A stretch of 8,103 bases of DNA from Peptococcaceae bacterium UBA4997 (GCA_002398485.1 DGYV01000057.1:25129-33231), one strand, 5' to 3'. Shown: positions 1-4,647, counted from the stretch's first letter. Numbers and translations: made by a program. Notes: generated from the letters alone by a model not told the origin.

Positions 1-23
1 TTCGAGTCGCCGATGGCTCACCA
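1..23 (+). tRNA. 3' end of a tRNA, probably tRNA-Lys (partial)
   Basis: The window opens exactly at a T-loop, TTCGAGT. It continues with a 5-nt T-stem strand CGCCG, a 7-nt acceptor strand ATGGCTC, discriminator A and an encoded CCA. The matching 5' acceptor strand would be GAGCCAT, which I recall from Firmicute tRNA-Lys genes. The anticodon lies outside the window, so the amino acid is an inference. A strong intrinsic terminator follows 11 bases later. Confidence 0.75.
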
Positions 24-34
24 AAATACTTAAA

Positions 35-76
35 AGTGAACATCGTCATTGTTATATGACGATGTTCACTTTTTTT
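35..76 (+). terminator. Rho-independent terminator of the tRNA transcript
   Basis: A perfect 15-bp stem (35-49 with 56-70, AGTGAACATCGTCAT) closes a 6-nt loop. A run of seven T follows (70-76). It lies just after the tRNA 3' end and should terminate that transcript. Confidence 0.9.
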
Positions 77-126
77 ATTAACATACTTGCTTAAAAACTC
101 AAACAATAATTGAACCAGTTAATGCT

Positions 127-169
127 AAAAAAATACTAACCTGATTTTTATATAATTAGGTTAGTATTT
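127..169 (-). terminator. Rho-independent terminator for the small membrane protein gene
   Basis: The inverted repeat AAATACTAACCT (131-142) and its complement (158-169) extend inward through one G-T wobble to a stem of about 16 bp. On the minus strand it runs into seven T (complement of A127-133). It lies about 105 bases beyond the stop codon of the minus-strand gene ending at 274. The plus strand has no T-run here, so it acts on minus-strand transcripts. Confidence 0.8.
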
Positions 170-239
170 ATGATGTGCAAGCTATGTCAATTTCGGATAT
201 CATTCGATTCTCAAATTGGGATTTGAACTATCATCCCCA

Positions 240-259
240 GAGATTATGCTCATAATCTC
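240..259. repeat. Near-perfect palindrome just past the membrane-protein stop
   Basis: GAGATTATG (240-248) and CATAATCTC (251-259) are perfect inverted repeats with a 2-nt spacer. It lies 14 bases beyond the stop codon at 274. There is no T-run on either side, so it is not a standard terminator. It could be an mRNA 3' hairpin or a remnant of another element. Confidence 0.6.
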
Positions 260-273
260 ACCATTAACTGCTT

Positions 274-666
274 TTAGTTTTTATTAGCTAATTGTTTATA
301 AAACAGCCAAGTTCCTGAAATCAACACCACAGATATTAAGATATGCAATATAATGTTTGGAATTGTGAAATTGTAAGTATTCGACACTTCTCCAAATTCG
401 AGTAAAAATCGGCTTCCCATTCCTACAATAGTAGCAATCAAATTGAATAAAATTATAAACATTGCAGAACTATTAGGAAATAATTTCGCTTCTGACTGTC
501 CAATGCTATGGTAAAACATAATTGAAACGACAATAACTAACCAGTTGACAACTTCCATTTTGATTGGAGTTTCTTTTGTTAAATTTAAGAAAGGAAACAT
601 ACAGCTAGTTATGAATACTAAACATATAAATATTCCGCCAATTAACATTCTTTTTTTATTTTTCAT
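274..666 (-). CDS. Small four-helix integral membrane protein, function unknown
   Basis: I do not recognise the family. The 130-residue protein reads as a small polytopic membrane protein. Hydrophobic segments lie at about residues 7-27, 38-54, 67-89 and 104-123, joined by short loops. The N-terminus is basic (MKNKKR), so it probably starts in the cytoplasm. A Cys at residue 22 sits inside the first helix in a weak lipobox-like setting (FITSC), which I do not regard as a lipoprotein site. The start at 666 is chosen because AGGAGGG (673-679) lies 6 nt upstream. The reading frame stays open to an upstream ATG at 747, but that start would fall inside the tRNA-Ala terminator hairpin. The gene sits alone between two tRNA genes with its own downstream terminator (127-169). 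No catalytic or binding residues stand out. Confidence 0.7.
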   Translation of the reverse strand: MKNKKRMLIGGIFICLVFITSCMFPFLNLTKETPIKMEVVNWLVIVVSIMFYHSIGQSEAKLFPNSSAMFIILFNLIATIVGMGSRFLLEFGEVSNTYNFTIPNIILHILISVVLISGTWLFYKQLANKN

Positions 667-725
667 TCGTTGCCCTCCTAAATCAAATATACATAACCTT
701 TGTCTGATTTTATTACGGATAAAAT

Positions 726-761
726 AAAAAATCATGTATGAGTTCAAATCCTCATATATGA
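726..761 (-). terminator. Terminator of tRNA-Ala
   Basis: An 11-bp stem (732-742 with 751-761, one G-T wobble) carries an 8-nt loop. On the minus strand it is followed by TTTTTTATTTT. It begins about 10 bases after the CCA end of tRNA-Ala, the right position to end its transcript. On the plus strand the hairpin is also followed by six T (763-768), so it may work in both directions. Confidence 0.8.
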
Positions 762-770
762 CTTTTTTAT

Positions 771-846
771 TGGTGGAGATGAGGGGATTCGAACCCCTGG
801 CCTCTTACATGCGAAGCAAGCGCTCTCCCAACTGAGCTACACCCCC
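771..846 (-). tRNA. tRNA-Ala, anticodon CGC
   Basis: This is a complete 76-nt cloverleaf. It has acceptor strand GGGGGTG paired with CATCTCC, D-arm GCTC-AGTTGGGA-GAGC, and anticodon stem CTTGC/GTAAG around loop TTCGCAT. Variable loop AGGCC, T-arm AGGGG-TTCGAAT-CCCCT, discriminator A and an encoded CCA follow. Loop positions 34-36 read CGC, decoding the Ala codon GCG. The G3:U70 pair, the main identity element for alanyl-tRNA synthetase, is present. A CGC-anticodon Ala tRNA is unusual in an AT-rich genome, where UGC normally reads the whole box. A terminator follows at 726-761. Confidence 0.95.
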
Positions 847-1104
847 ATATTAAAAATATTAAAGTAATAAAATAAGCAATCTATATTTTATATACTAGAT
901 AATTATAGCTTTTGTTCTCTCTAAATGCAAGTTTATAAAAAGAAAAAATTTATTTATTAAATTAGTTTATCCCATATAAAAATATAAAGTTATCTATATA
1001 GATAACTTTATAACAAATTTAAAATTTAATTGATTAGAAACTGAATATATGAGCTTTATATGATGCACATAAATAAAGCTAACCCTAAATAGATTTATAA
1101 TGTT
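847..1104. other. AT-rich intergenic stretch without a visible gene
   Basis: Between tRNA-Ala and the glycosyltransferase promoter lies very AT-rich DNA with no open frame carrying a ribosome binding site. Its one clear structure is the 30-bp palindrome at 983-1012. The promoter of the minus-strand tRNA-Ala should lie just above 847, but I cannot pick out a convincing -35/-10 pair. Confidence 0.6.
983..1012. repeat. 30-bp perfect palindrome upstream of the glycosyltransferase
   Basis: The core half-site AAAGTTATCTAT (986-997) is followed without spacer by its exact complement (998-1009), and the symmetry extends three more bases each side. The zero-spacer symmetry suits a dimeric DNA-binding protein. 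A cruciform or an RNA hairpin is possible too. On the minus strand five T follow it, so a weak minus-strand terminator is the alternative. It lies about 95 bases upstream of the proposed promoter. Confidence 0.7.
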
Positions 1105-1134
1105 GAATAATTTTTTAACAATTTAGCATATAAT
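1105..1134 (+). promoter_or_regulatory. Candidate sigma-E-like promoter of the glycosyltransferase gene
   Basis: GAATAAT (1105-1111), a 15-nt spacer and CATATAAT (1127-1134) resemble the sigma-E form kmATATT / CATACAnT with one mismatch in each element. TATAAT (1129-1134) inside it is also a perfect sigma-A -10, but the nearest TTGAAT would need a 20-nt spacer. The AT-rich background makes chance matches likely. The -10 ends 23 bases before the start codon. Confidence 0.4.
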
Positions 1135-1157
1135 CTTATAAAAGGGGGTTATAATTT

Positions 1158-2441
1158 ATGAAAATAGCTATTTTTACTATGTTTAATGGGCTTAGTAATA
1201 CATATTCCCTGGTTAATGTTGTTGCTGAGCACTTAACAATGTTATTGAATGCCGGAGTGCAAACTAAAATGCTTGTTTCTGAAGATTGTCCCGATGGCGA
1301 AAGACAAGGAATATTTGCTGATGAACGCTTAGAATGGGTAAAAATAACCAACAAACTTAATAATAAACAAATTCATTGGTATGATTATTCTCAGCCTGAT
1401 GGCGAAGTTCACAAAACTTTTTTTGAAGAAGCTGAAGTGGTTGCAAATGATTTGGAAGCTAATTTATCTGATGTGGATATATGTGTAATGCACGATATCC
1501 ACTATCAAGGCTGGCATTTGATGCATAATGTTGCAATAAGAAAAGTTCAGGAAAAACTAACCAATATAAAATTTATTGCCATAACTCATTCCGCTCCCGT
1601 TAATCGGCCGCCCAATCCTAAATACCCTTTTTCATGCAGGTATACTCCTATGCCAAATACTATTTATGTATATCCTACACACTCAGGCATAGCTCCACTT
1701 GCCAAGCAGTATAATGTTCCTGAAGGTAAATGCAGAGTCGTTTACAACAGCTTAGATTTAATTTCCTACATGAGTGATGATGTTATATCCATACATAGTC
1801 AAACAGATTTACTTAGCCCTGATATATTAATTGTATATCCCGGTAGATTTACTACAGGTAAAAAATTCGAAAAGGTTGCAGCATTGGCAGGTGCTATAAA
1901 AAAGAAAACAGAATTGACCGTAAAAGTAGTATTCTGCGATTTTCCATGTATGGATATTCAACCGAATATATATAAAGCGGCCATAAGAAAAATAGCATAT
2001 TTTTATGGTTTAGAGGAAACTGATTTAGCATTTACAAGTGATTTGGGCTATCCAAAGGGTTTTCCAAGAAAAGGAGTTTTTGAATTATTTACATTATCTA
2101 ATCTTTTTATTTGTCCTTCTTATTCGGAATCATTTGGTTTGACTGTTGTTGAAGCTGCAAGCAGAGGTAATTTTTTGGTTTTAAATGAAGCTGTTCCCGC
2201 ACTTGAAGAAATAGGAAAAAAGTTCAAAGCATATTTTATGAGATGGGATGCCCGTAACTTTGGTTTTGATACCAAAGAAACATATAGGCCAAACGAACAA
2301 ACTTATTTGGAAGAACATGCACTGAGAATTGTTGATATGATAAGGGACAATTCAGTTCTTTATGCGAAAACATTATCACGTCAAAAATTTAGCCCTCAAT
2401 GGGTTTGGTATAATCAACTACAACCCTTATTAGAAGAATAA
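1158..2441 (+). CDS. Glycosyltransferase, GT4 family-like (GT-B fold)
   Basis: The 427-residue protein has the length and layout of a retaining GT-B glycosyltransferase, transferring a sugar from a nucleotide-sugar donor to an acceptor. The N-terminal half (about 1-200) should form the acceptor-binding Rossmann domain, opening with MKIAIFTMFNG. The C-terminal half carries the GT4 signatures: VYPGRFTTGKKFE at about 226-238, where the donor phosphates bind, and CPSYSESFGLTVVEAA at 319-334 with the E-x7-E pair (E324, E332). No signal peptide or membrane helix is visible, so it should be cytoplasmic. Its start is supported by AAGGGGG 9 nt upstream. It ends next to a long hairpin (2441-2485) and converges on three Thr-tract proteins, which are plausible O-glycosylation substrates (inference). 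A polysaccharide-building role is the alternative. The family call is firm; donor and acceptor are unknown. Confidence 0.88.
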   Translation: MKIAIFTMFNGLSNTYSLVNVVAEHLTMLLNAGVQTKMLVSEDCPDGERQGIFADERLEWVKITNKLNNKQIHWYDYSQPDGEVHKTFFEEAEVVANDLEANLSDVDICVMHDIHYQGWHLMHNVAIRKVQEKLTNIKFIAITHSAPVNRPPNPKYPFSCRYTPMPNTIYVYPTHSGIAPLAKQYNVPEGKCRVVYNSLDLISYMSDDVISIHSQTDLLSPDILIVYPGRFTTGKKFEKVAALAGAIKKKTELTVKVVFCDFPCMDIQPNIYKAAIRKIAYFYGLEETDLAFTSDLGYPKGFPRKGVFELFTLSNLFICPSYSESFGLTVVEAASRGNFLVLNEAVPALEEIGKKFKAYFMRWDARNFGFDTKETYRPNEQTYLEEHALRIVDMIRDNSVLYAKTLSRQKFSPQWVWYNQLQPLLEE

Positions 2442-2485
2442 GCTTAATTAATACCCTTAAATTAATTAAGGGTATTAATTAAGCT
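2441..2485. terminator. 20-bp perfect stem-loop between convergent genes, no U-tract
   Basis: Positions 2441-2460 and 2466-2485 are exact inverted repeats around a 5-nt loop (ATTAA). The left arm starts on the last base of the glycosyltransferase stop codon, and the right arm lies 16 bases past the stop of the minus-strand Thr-tract gene. It can serve both converging transcripts. Neither strand has the T-run of a standard intrinsic terminator, so it may act mainly as an RNA 3'-end barrier. Confidence 0.65.
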
Positions 2486-2500
2486 ATTATCTATAATGCA

Positions 2501-3241
2501 TTATACCTGTTGAAGGATTTGTGCGTGAGCTGCTATATAAATAGTATCTCCGGTAAAACCACTTGTATCAACACTGAAAGTGTGTGTTGTAAAGTAACCT
2601 GCAGGATAGGGATCGGGGTATTTATAAGGGAAAGATCCCGGTGCACTGTTAGTTGGCACAACATCATCAGCATAAAGATGTACCAAATCCATTAAATAAG
2701 GATATGCTGTTGAAATAGTTACAAATAAAGTAGTGCCTGAACGTAGTATATATACTGTTCCAACGGGAATATAGGTTGCGCCCATTCCAAGAACAACGGT
2801 TTTTTCATTTTCAGTACTCTCTAAAGTAGTATATTCAGCAATTCCTTCTCCAAATCTGGTTCCAACAGACCAGGCTGATCCTAAAGCAATGGGTTCTTCG
2901 GTAGTAGTAGTTGTTGTAGTTGTTGTGCTGGTAGTTGTTTTTGAAAAAGTAATTGTGTCTTCCAGTTTGAACTGGAGAAGCATTTCTTTTTTGATTACAT
3001 TTTTTAAGGTTTTATCTACTGAATTATTGATTTCCAGTAATTCATCTATTGTAGGTGGTGTTTCAGGAAGAATTTGTCCATCTATTGTTCCCAGAACATA
3101 TTGAATTTTTTCAGCTTCAGCATTTATTATATGAGCTAAACCTAATTCTTCAAATGCTATTGAAGCTAATAACAAATTTATAGCTTCTTCAGTGGTAATA
3201 TCTATGGTTGCATCTACATCGGGTATATTGGGAAATGTCAT
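2501..3241 (-). CDS. Thr-tract protein 1: helical N-domain, poly-Thr linker, beta-rich head; candidate spore-surface protein
   Basis: The 246-residue protein has three parts. Residues 1-95 form a helical domain starting MTFPNIPDVD, with signatures EEAINLLLASIAFEELGLAHIIN and VIKKEMLLQFKLED. I recall similar N-termini in clostridial and bacillus surface or exosporium-type proteins, unverified. Residues 102-114 are almost all Thr with one Ser, probably an extended, glycosylatable stalk. Residues 116-246 look like a beta-sandwich head, including PGSFPYKYP (201-209) and a closing YIAAHA (235-240). There is no signal peptide, membrane helix or Cys, as expected for a protein assembled from the mother-cell cytoplasm. 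The start is fixed by AGGAGG (3249-3254) 7 nt upstream. A sigma-K-like promoter lies at 3285-3313. The N-terminal part nearly duplicates the next minus-strand gene. Architecture is visible; function and location are inferred. Confidence 0.85.
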   Translation of the reverse strand: MTFPNIPDVDATIDITTEEAINLLLASIAFEELGLAHIINAEAEKIQYVLGTIDGQILPETPPTIDELLEINNSVDKTLKNVIKKEMLLQFKLEDTITFSKTTTSTTTTTTTTTEEPIALGSAWSVGTRFGEGIAEYTTLESTENEKTVVLGMGATYIPVGTVYILRSGTTLFVTISTAYPYLMDLVHLYADDVVPTNSAPGSFPYKYPDPYPAGYFTTHTFSVDTSGFTGDTIYIAAHAQILQQV

Positions 3242-3260
3242 TAAATAACCTCCTTTTGTA
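2897..3260. repeat. Direct repeat copy A (N-domain, Thr tract and RBS)
   Basis: This segment closely matches 3430-3799 in the same orientation, from the end of the Thr tract through the start codon and ribosome binding site. Copy B has two extra codons, one in the mid-domain linker and one in the Thr run. The match stops a few bases upstream of the ribosome binding site, so the promoters are not duplicated as one block. It indicates a recent tandem duplication. Confidence 0.85.
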
Positions 3261-3284
3261 CTTTGTACAGCTTGTTCTACGCTA

Positions 3285-3313
3285 TATAATATGATAAATT
3301 TATTATATATGTT
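3285..3313 (-). promoter_or_regulatory. Candidate sigma-K promoter of Thr-tract gene 1
   Basis: Reading on the minus strand, AACA (3313-3310), 16 bases and CATATTATA (3293-3285) match the sigma-K consensus mACm / CATANNNTA. The -10 ends 44 bases before the start codon. The same elements with identical spacing precede the paralogue at 3780. In the leader, TGTAC and GTACA (3257-3269) form a small inverted repeat just upstream of the ribosome binding site. Confidence 0.6.
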
Positions 3314-3358
3314 AATAGTTATAACAATTTATAAGAAACATGATTAAAGTAATAAGAA

Positions 3359-3396
3359 GAGCAGTTAAGCCAGTGTTAGAACTAACTTAACTGCTC
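3359..3396 (-). terminator. Stem-loop after Thr-tract gene 2
   Basis: GAGCAGTTAAG (3359-3369) pairs with CTTAACTGCTC (3386-3396), an 11-bp stem with a 16-nt loop. The loop holds a second small palindrome, GTTAGAACTAAC (3375-3386), sharing one base with the stem. It lies about 30 bases past the gene 2 stop and upstream of the gene 1 promoter. Only a poor T-rich stretch follows on the minus strand, so it is a weak terminator or mRNA-stabilising hairpin. Confidence 0.6.
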
Positions 3397-3426
3397 ATAA
3401 TTATATTTATTTTACCAGGTTTACAC

Positions 3427-3780
3427 CTATTCGGTAGTAGTAGTTGTAGTAGTAGTTGTTGTACTGGTAGTTGTTGTTGAAATAGTAAGCGTATCTTCCA
3501 GTTTGAACTGGAGAAGCATTTCTTTTTTGATTACATTTCTTAAGGTTTTATTTACTGAATTATTGATATCCAGTAATTCATCTATTGTAGGTGATACTTC
3601 CTGACGGAGGGTTTGTCCGTCTAGTGTTCCCAGAACATATTGAATTTTTTCAGCTTCGGCGTTTATTATATGAGCTAAACCTAACTCTTCAAATGCTATT
3701 GAAGCTAATAACAAATTTATAGCTTCTTCAGTGGTAATATCTATGGTTGCATCTACATCGGGTATGTTGGGAAATGTCAT
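3427..3780 (-). CDS. Thr-tract protein 2: N-domain and poly-Thr only, head absent
   Basis: The 117-residue protein is identical to its neighbour over residues 1-51 and very similar to about residue 97. It has the same FPNIPD start, EEAINLLLASIAFEELGLAHIIN helix and KKEMLLQFKLED segment. It ends in a Thr-rich run (102-116, one Ser) plus one Glu, then TAG. The paralogue reads GAA GAA CCC at the same place; this copy reads GAA TAG, and the DNA downstream is unrelated. It has therefore lost the head domain, or never had one. AGGAGG (3788-3793) lies 7 nt upstream, and a sigma-K-like promoter is retained. With promoter, RBS and reading frame intact it may be a working short form, such as a head-less subunit. 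A decaying duplicate is the alternative. No Sec signal or Cys. Confidence 0.75.
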   Translation of the reverse strand: MTFPNIPDVDATIDITTEEAINLLLASIAFEELGLAHIINAEAEKIQYVLGTLDGQTLRQEVSPTIDELLDINNSVNKTLRNVIKKEMLLQFKLEDTLTISTTTTSTTTTTTTTTTE

Positions 3781-3799
3781 TAAATAACCTCCTTTCGTA
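3430..3799. repeat. Direct repeat copy B
   Basis: This is the partner of 2897-3260, in head-to-tail orientation. Homology begins at the last Thr/Glu codons of the tract and ends just past the ribosome binding site. Beyond it on the low-coordinate side the two copies are unrelated, placing the break exactly at the low-complexity Thr-coding repeat. Confidence 0.85.
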
Positions 3800-3810
3800 A
3801 GAGTATATTA

Positions 3811-3839
3811 TATCCTATGCAATAAACCATTAAATTGTT
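3811..3839 (-). promoter_or_regulatory. Candidate sigma-K promoter of Thr-tract gene 2
   Basis: On the minus strand, AACA (3839-3836), 16 bases ending in G, and CATAGGATA (3819-3811) fit mACm / gCATANNNTA fully, including the leading G. The -10 ends 31 bases before the start codon. Spacing is the same as for gene 1, although the surrounding sequence differs. Confidence 0.6.
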
Positions 3840-3899
3840 AGTAATAAAAAAATATATGGGAAAAGCATTTTTAATATTATTTATAATCATTTTTTATTG

Positions 3900-3929
3900 T
3901 ACAACATATTGATTATAATACATATTATA
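3900..3929 (+). promoter_or_regulatory. Candidate sigma-K-like promoter of Thr-tract gene 3
   Basis: CATATTATA (3921-3929) fits the sigma-K -10. The -35 is less clear: AACA at 3903-3906 gives a 14-nt spacer, while TACA at 3900-3903 gives 17. The -10 ends 47 bases before the start codon. Together with the gene 2 promoter, the 3781-3976 gap is a divergent promoter region. Confidence 0.4.
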
Positions 3930-3976
3930 TTATATGAGATCACTTATATTGATTGTTTATAAATGAGGTGAGGAAA

Positions 3977-4552
3977 ATGTCATTTCCCAATATTCCGGAT
4001 ATTGATCCTTGTATAACTGTAAATTCAGAGGATGCAGTTAATTTATTATTGATTTCTATAGCACTTGAAGAAATTAGCTTATCTAAATTAATGGATGCTG
4101 AAACGTGTAAAATTCTAACTGTTTTAAATGATTGCTGTTTTGAAGATACAAATTTGCAAGATGCATTAGCTGTAAATAAAAGTGTTAACGAAACAATAAA
4201 AAATATGATCAAACTTCAAATGCTGTTACAATTCAAGTTGGAAAATGTTACAGAATTACTGCCTACTACCACAACTACCACAACTACCACCACCACAACC
4301 ACAACCACAACGCATACAACTACTTGTACAACTGCAACATGTTCAACCACTACAAAAGAAGAATGTATATGCTGTATGATAGCAAGATGCTGTTGTTCAA
4401 ACTGTTGCTGCAATAGATGTTATTATCCAATTATAAAAAATCCTAAAGTATTTTGGAAACAAACGGGCAAACCGCAATATCGTTTACAAACATATAAATT
4501 ATCTAAAATGTGGCGGCCGATTAATGGATACCGAAAACTTAATAAGTTCTAA
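3977..4552 (+). CDS. Thr-tract protein 3: N-domain, poly-Thr, Cys-rich head with basic tail
   Basis: The 191-residue protein is a diverged paralogue of the two minus-strand genes. It starts MSFPNIPDID, keeps EDAVNLLLISIALEE and LQMLLQFKLEN, and has 16 consecutive Thr (97-112), then more Thr mixed with Cys. Residues 117-148 hold 12 Cys, including clusters CICC, RCCC and NCCC, and four more Cys lie in the N-domain (12, 44, 53, 54). The last 40 residues are basic and aromatic (KVFWKQTGK, KMWRPINGYRK). Such Cys density suggests disulfide cross-linking, as in insoluble spore-coat or exosporium proteins, or metal binding; the former is my preference. The ATG at 3977 is chosen for GAGGTG 6 nt upstream and for alignment with the paralogues; a TTG at 3953 in frame is less likely. 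The mobile element begins close behind the stop codon. Confidence 0.82.
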   Translation: MSFPNIPDIDPCITVNSEDAVNLLLISIALEEISLSKLMDAETCKILTVLNDCCFEDTNLQDALAVNKSVNETIKNMIKLQMLLQFKLENVTELLPTTTTTTTTTTTTTTTTHTTTCTTATCSTTTKEECICCMIARCCCSNCCCNRCYYPIIKNPKVFWKQTGKPQYRLQTYKLSKMWRPINGYRKLNKF

Positions 4553-4590
4553 GGTATTGATAGTTGAAATCAAGCGTAAAATAAAAGGGC

Positions 4591-4614
4591 TTGAACCTTT
4601 CTGTTCTCGTTCAA
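4591..4614. repeat. Short inverted repeat near the element end
   Basis: TTGAAC (4591-4596) and GTTCAA (4609-4614) are inverted copies, with a partly overlapping CCTTT/AAAGG pair (4596-4600 and 4613-4617). It lies in the composition-transition zone between the Cys-rich gene and the recombinase. It may be part of a recombinase binding site at the element end; this is a positional inference. Confidence 0.35.
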
Positions 4615-4647
4615 AGGGACAGATTGTGGACTGGGGTTCAGATGCAA

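Noticed and set aside
205..280. Possible minus-strand tRNA around the TTCAAATCC motif and the 240-259 hairpin
   Set aside because: When numbered as a tRNA, the T-stem strands do not pair (one of five), the acceptor strands do not match and there is no CCA. The hairpin loop is not a 7-nt anticodon loop.
274..666. Lipoprotein reading of the small membrane protein (Cys22)
   Set aside because: The FITSC stretch continues directly into more hydrophobic sequence and a multi-helix protein, so a cleaved lipobox is unlikely.
667..747. Longer N-terminus for the small membrane protein from the ATG at 747
   Set aside because: That start lies in the tRNA-Ala terminator hairpin with no RBS, whereas AGGAGGG is correctly placed for the ATG at 666.
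2889..3104. Plus-strand open frame starting with a poly-Val run
   Set aside because: It is the antisense of the Thr tract of gene 1. Poly-Val arises from the complement of ACN repeats; no ribosome binding site fits.
3953..3976. Upstream TTG start for Thr-tract gene 3
   Set aside because: The ATG at 3977 aligns with the M-[TS]-FPNIPD start of both paralogues and has GAGGTG 6 nt upstream.
2881..4330. CRISPR-like or variable-number repeat array
   Set aside because: The repetition is in-frame ACN codons within coding sequence and a single gene duplication; there are no regularly spaced repeats with unique spacers.
4216..4413. Minus-strand open frame with a long poly-Val run
   Set aside because: Antisense shadow of the 16-Thr tract and Cys-rich region of gene 3, which has a good RBS and paralogues in its own frame.
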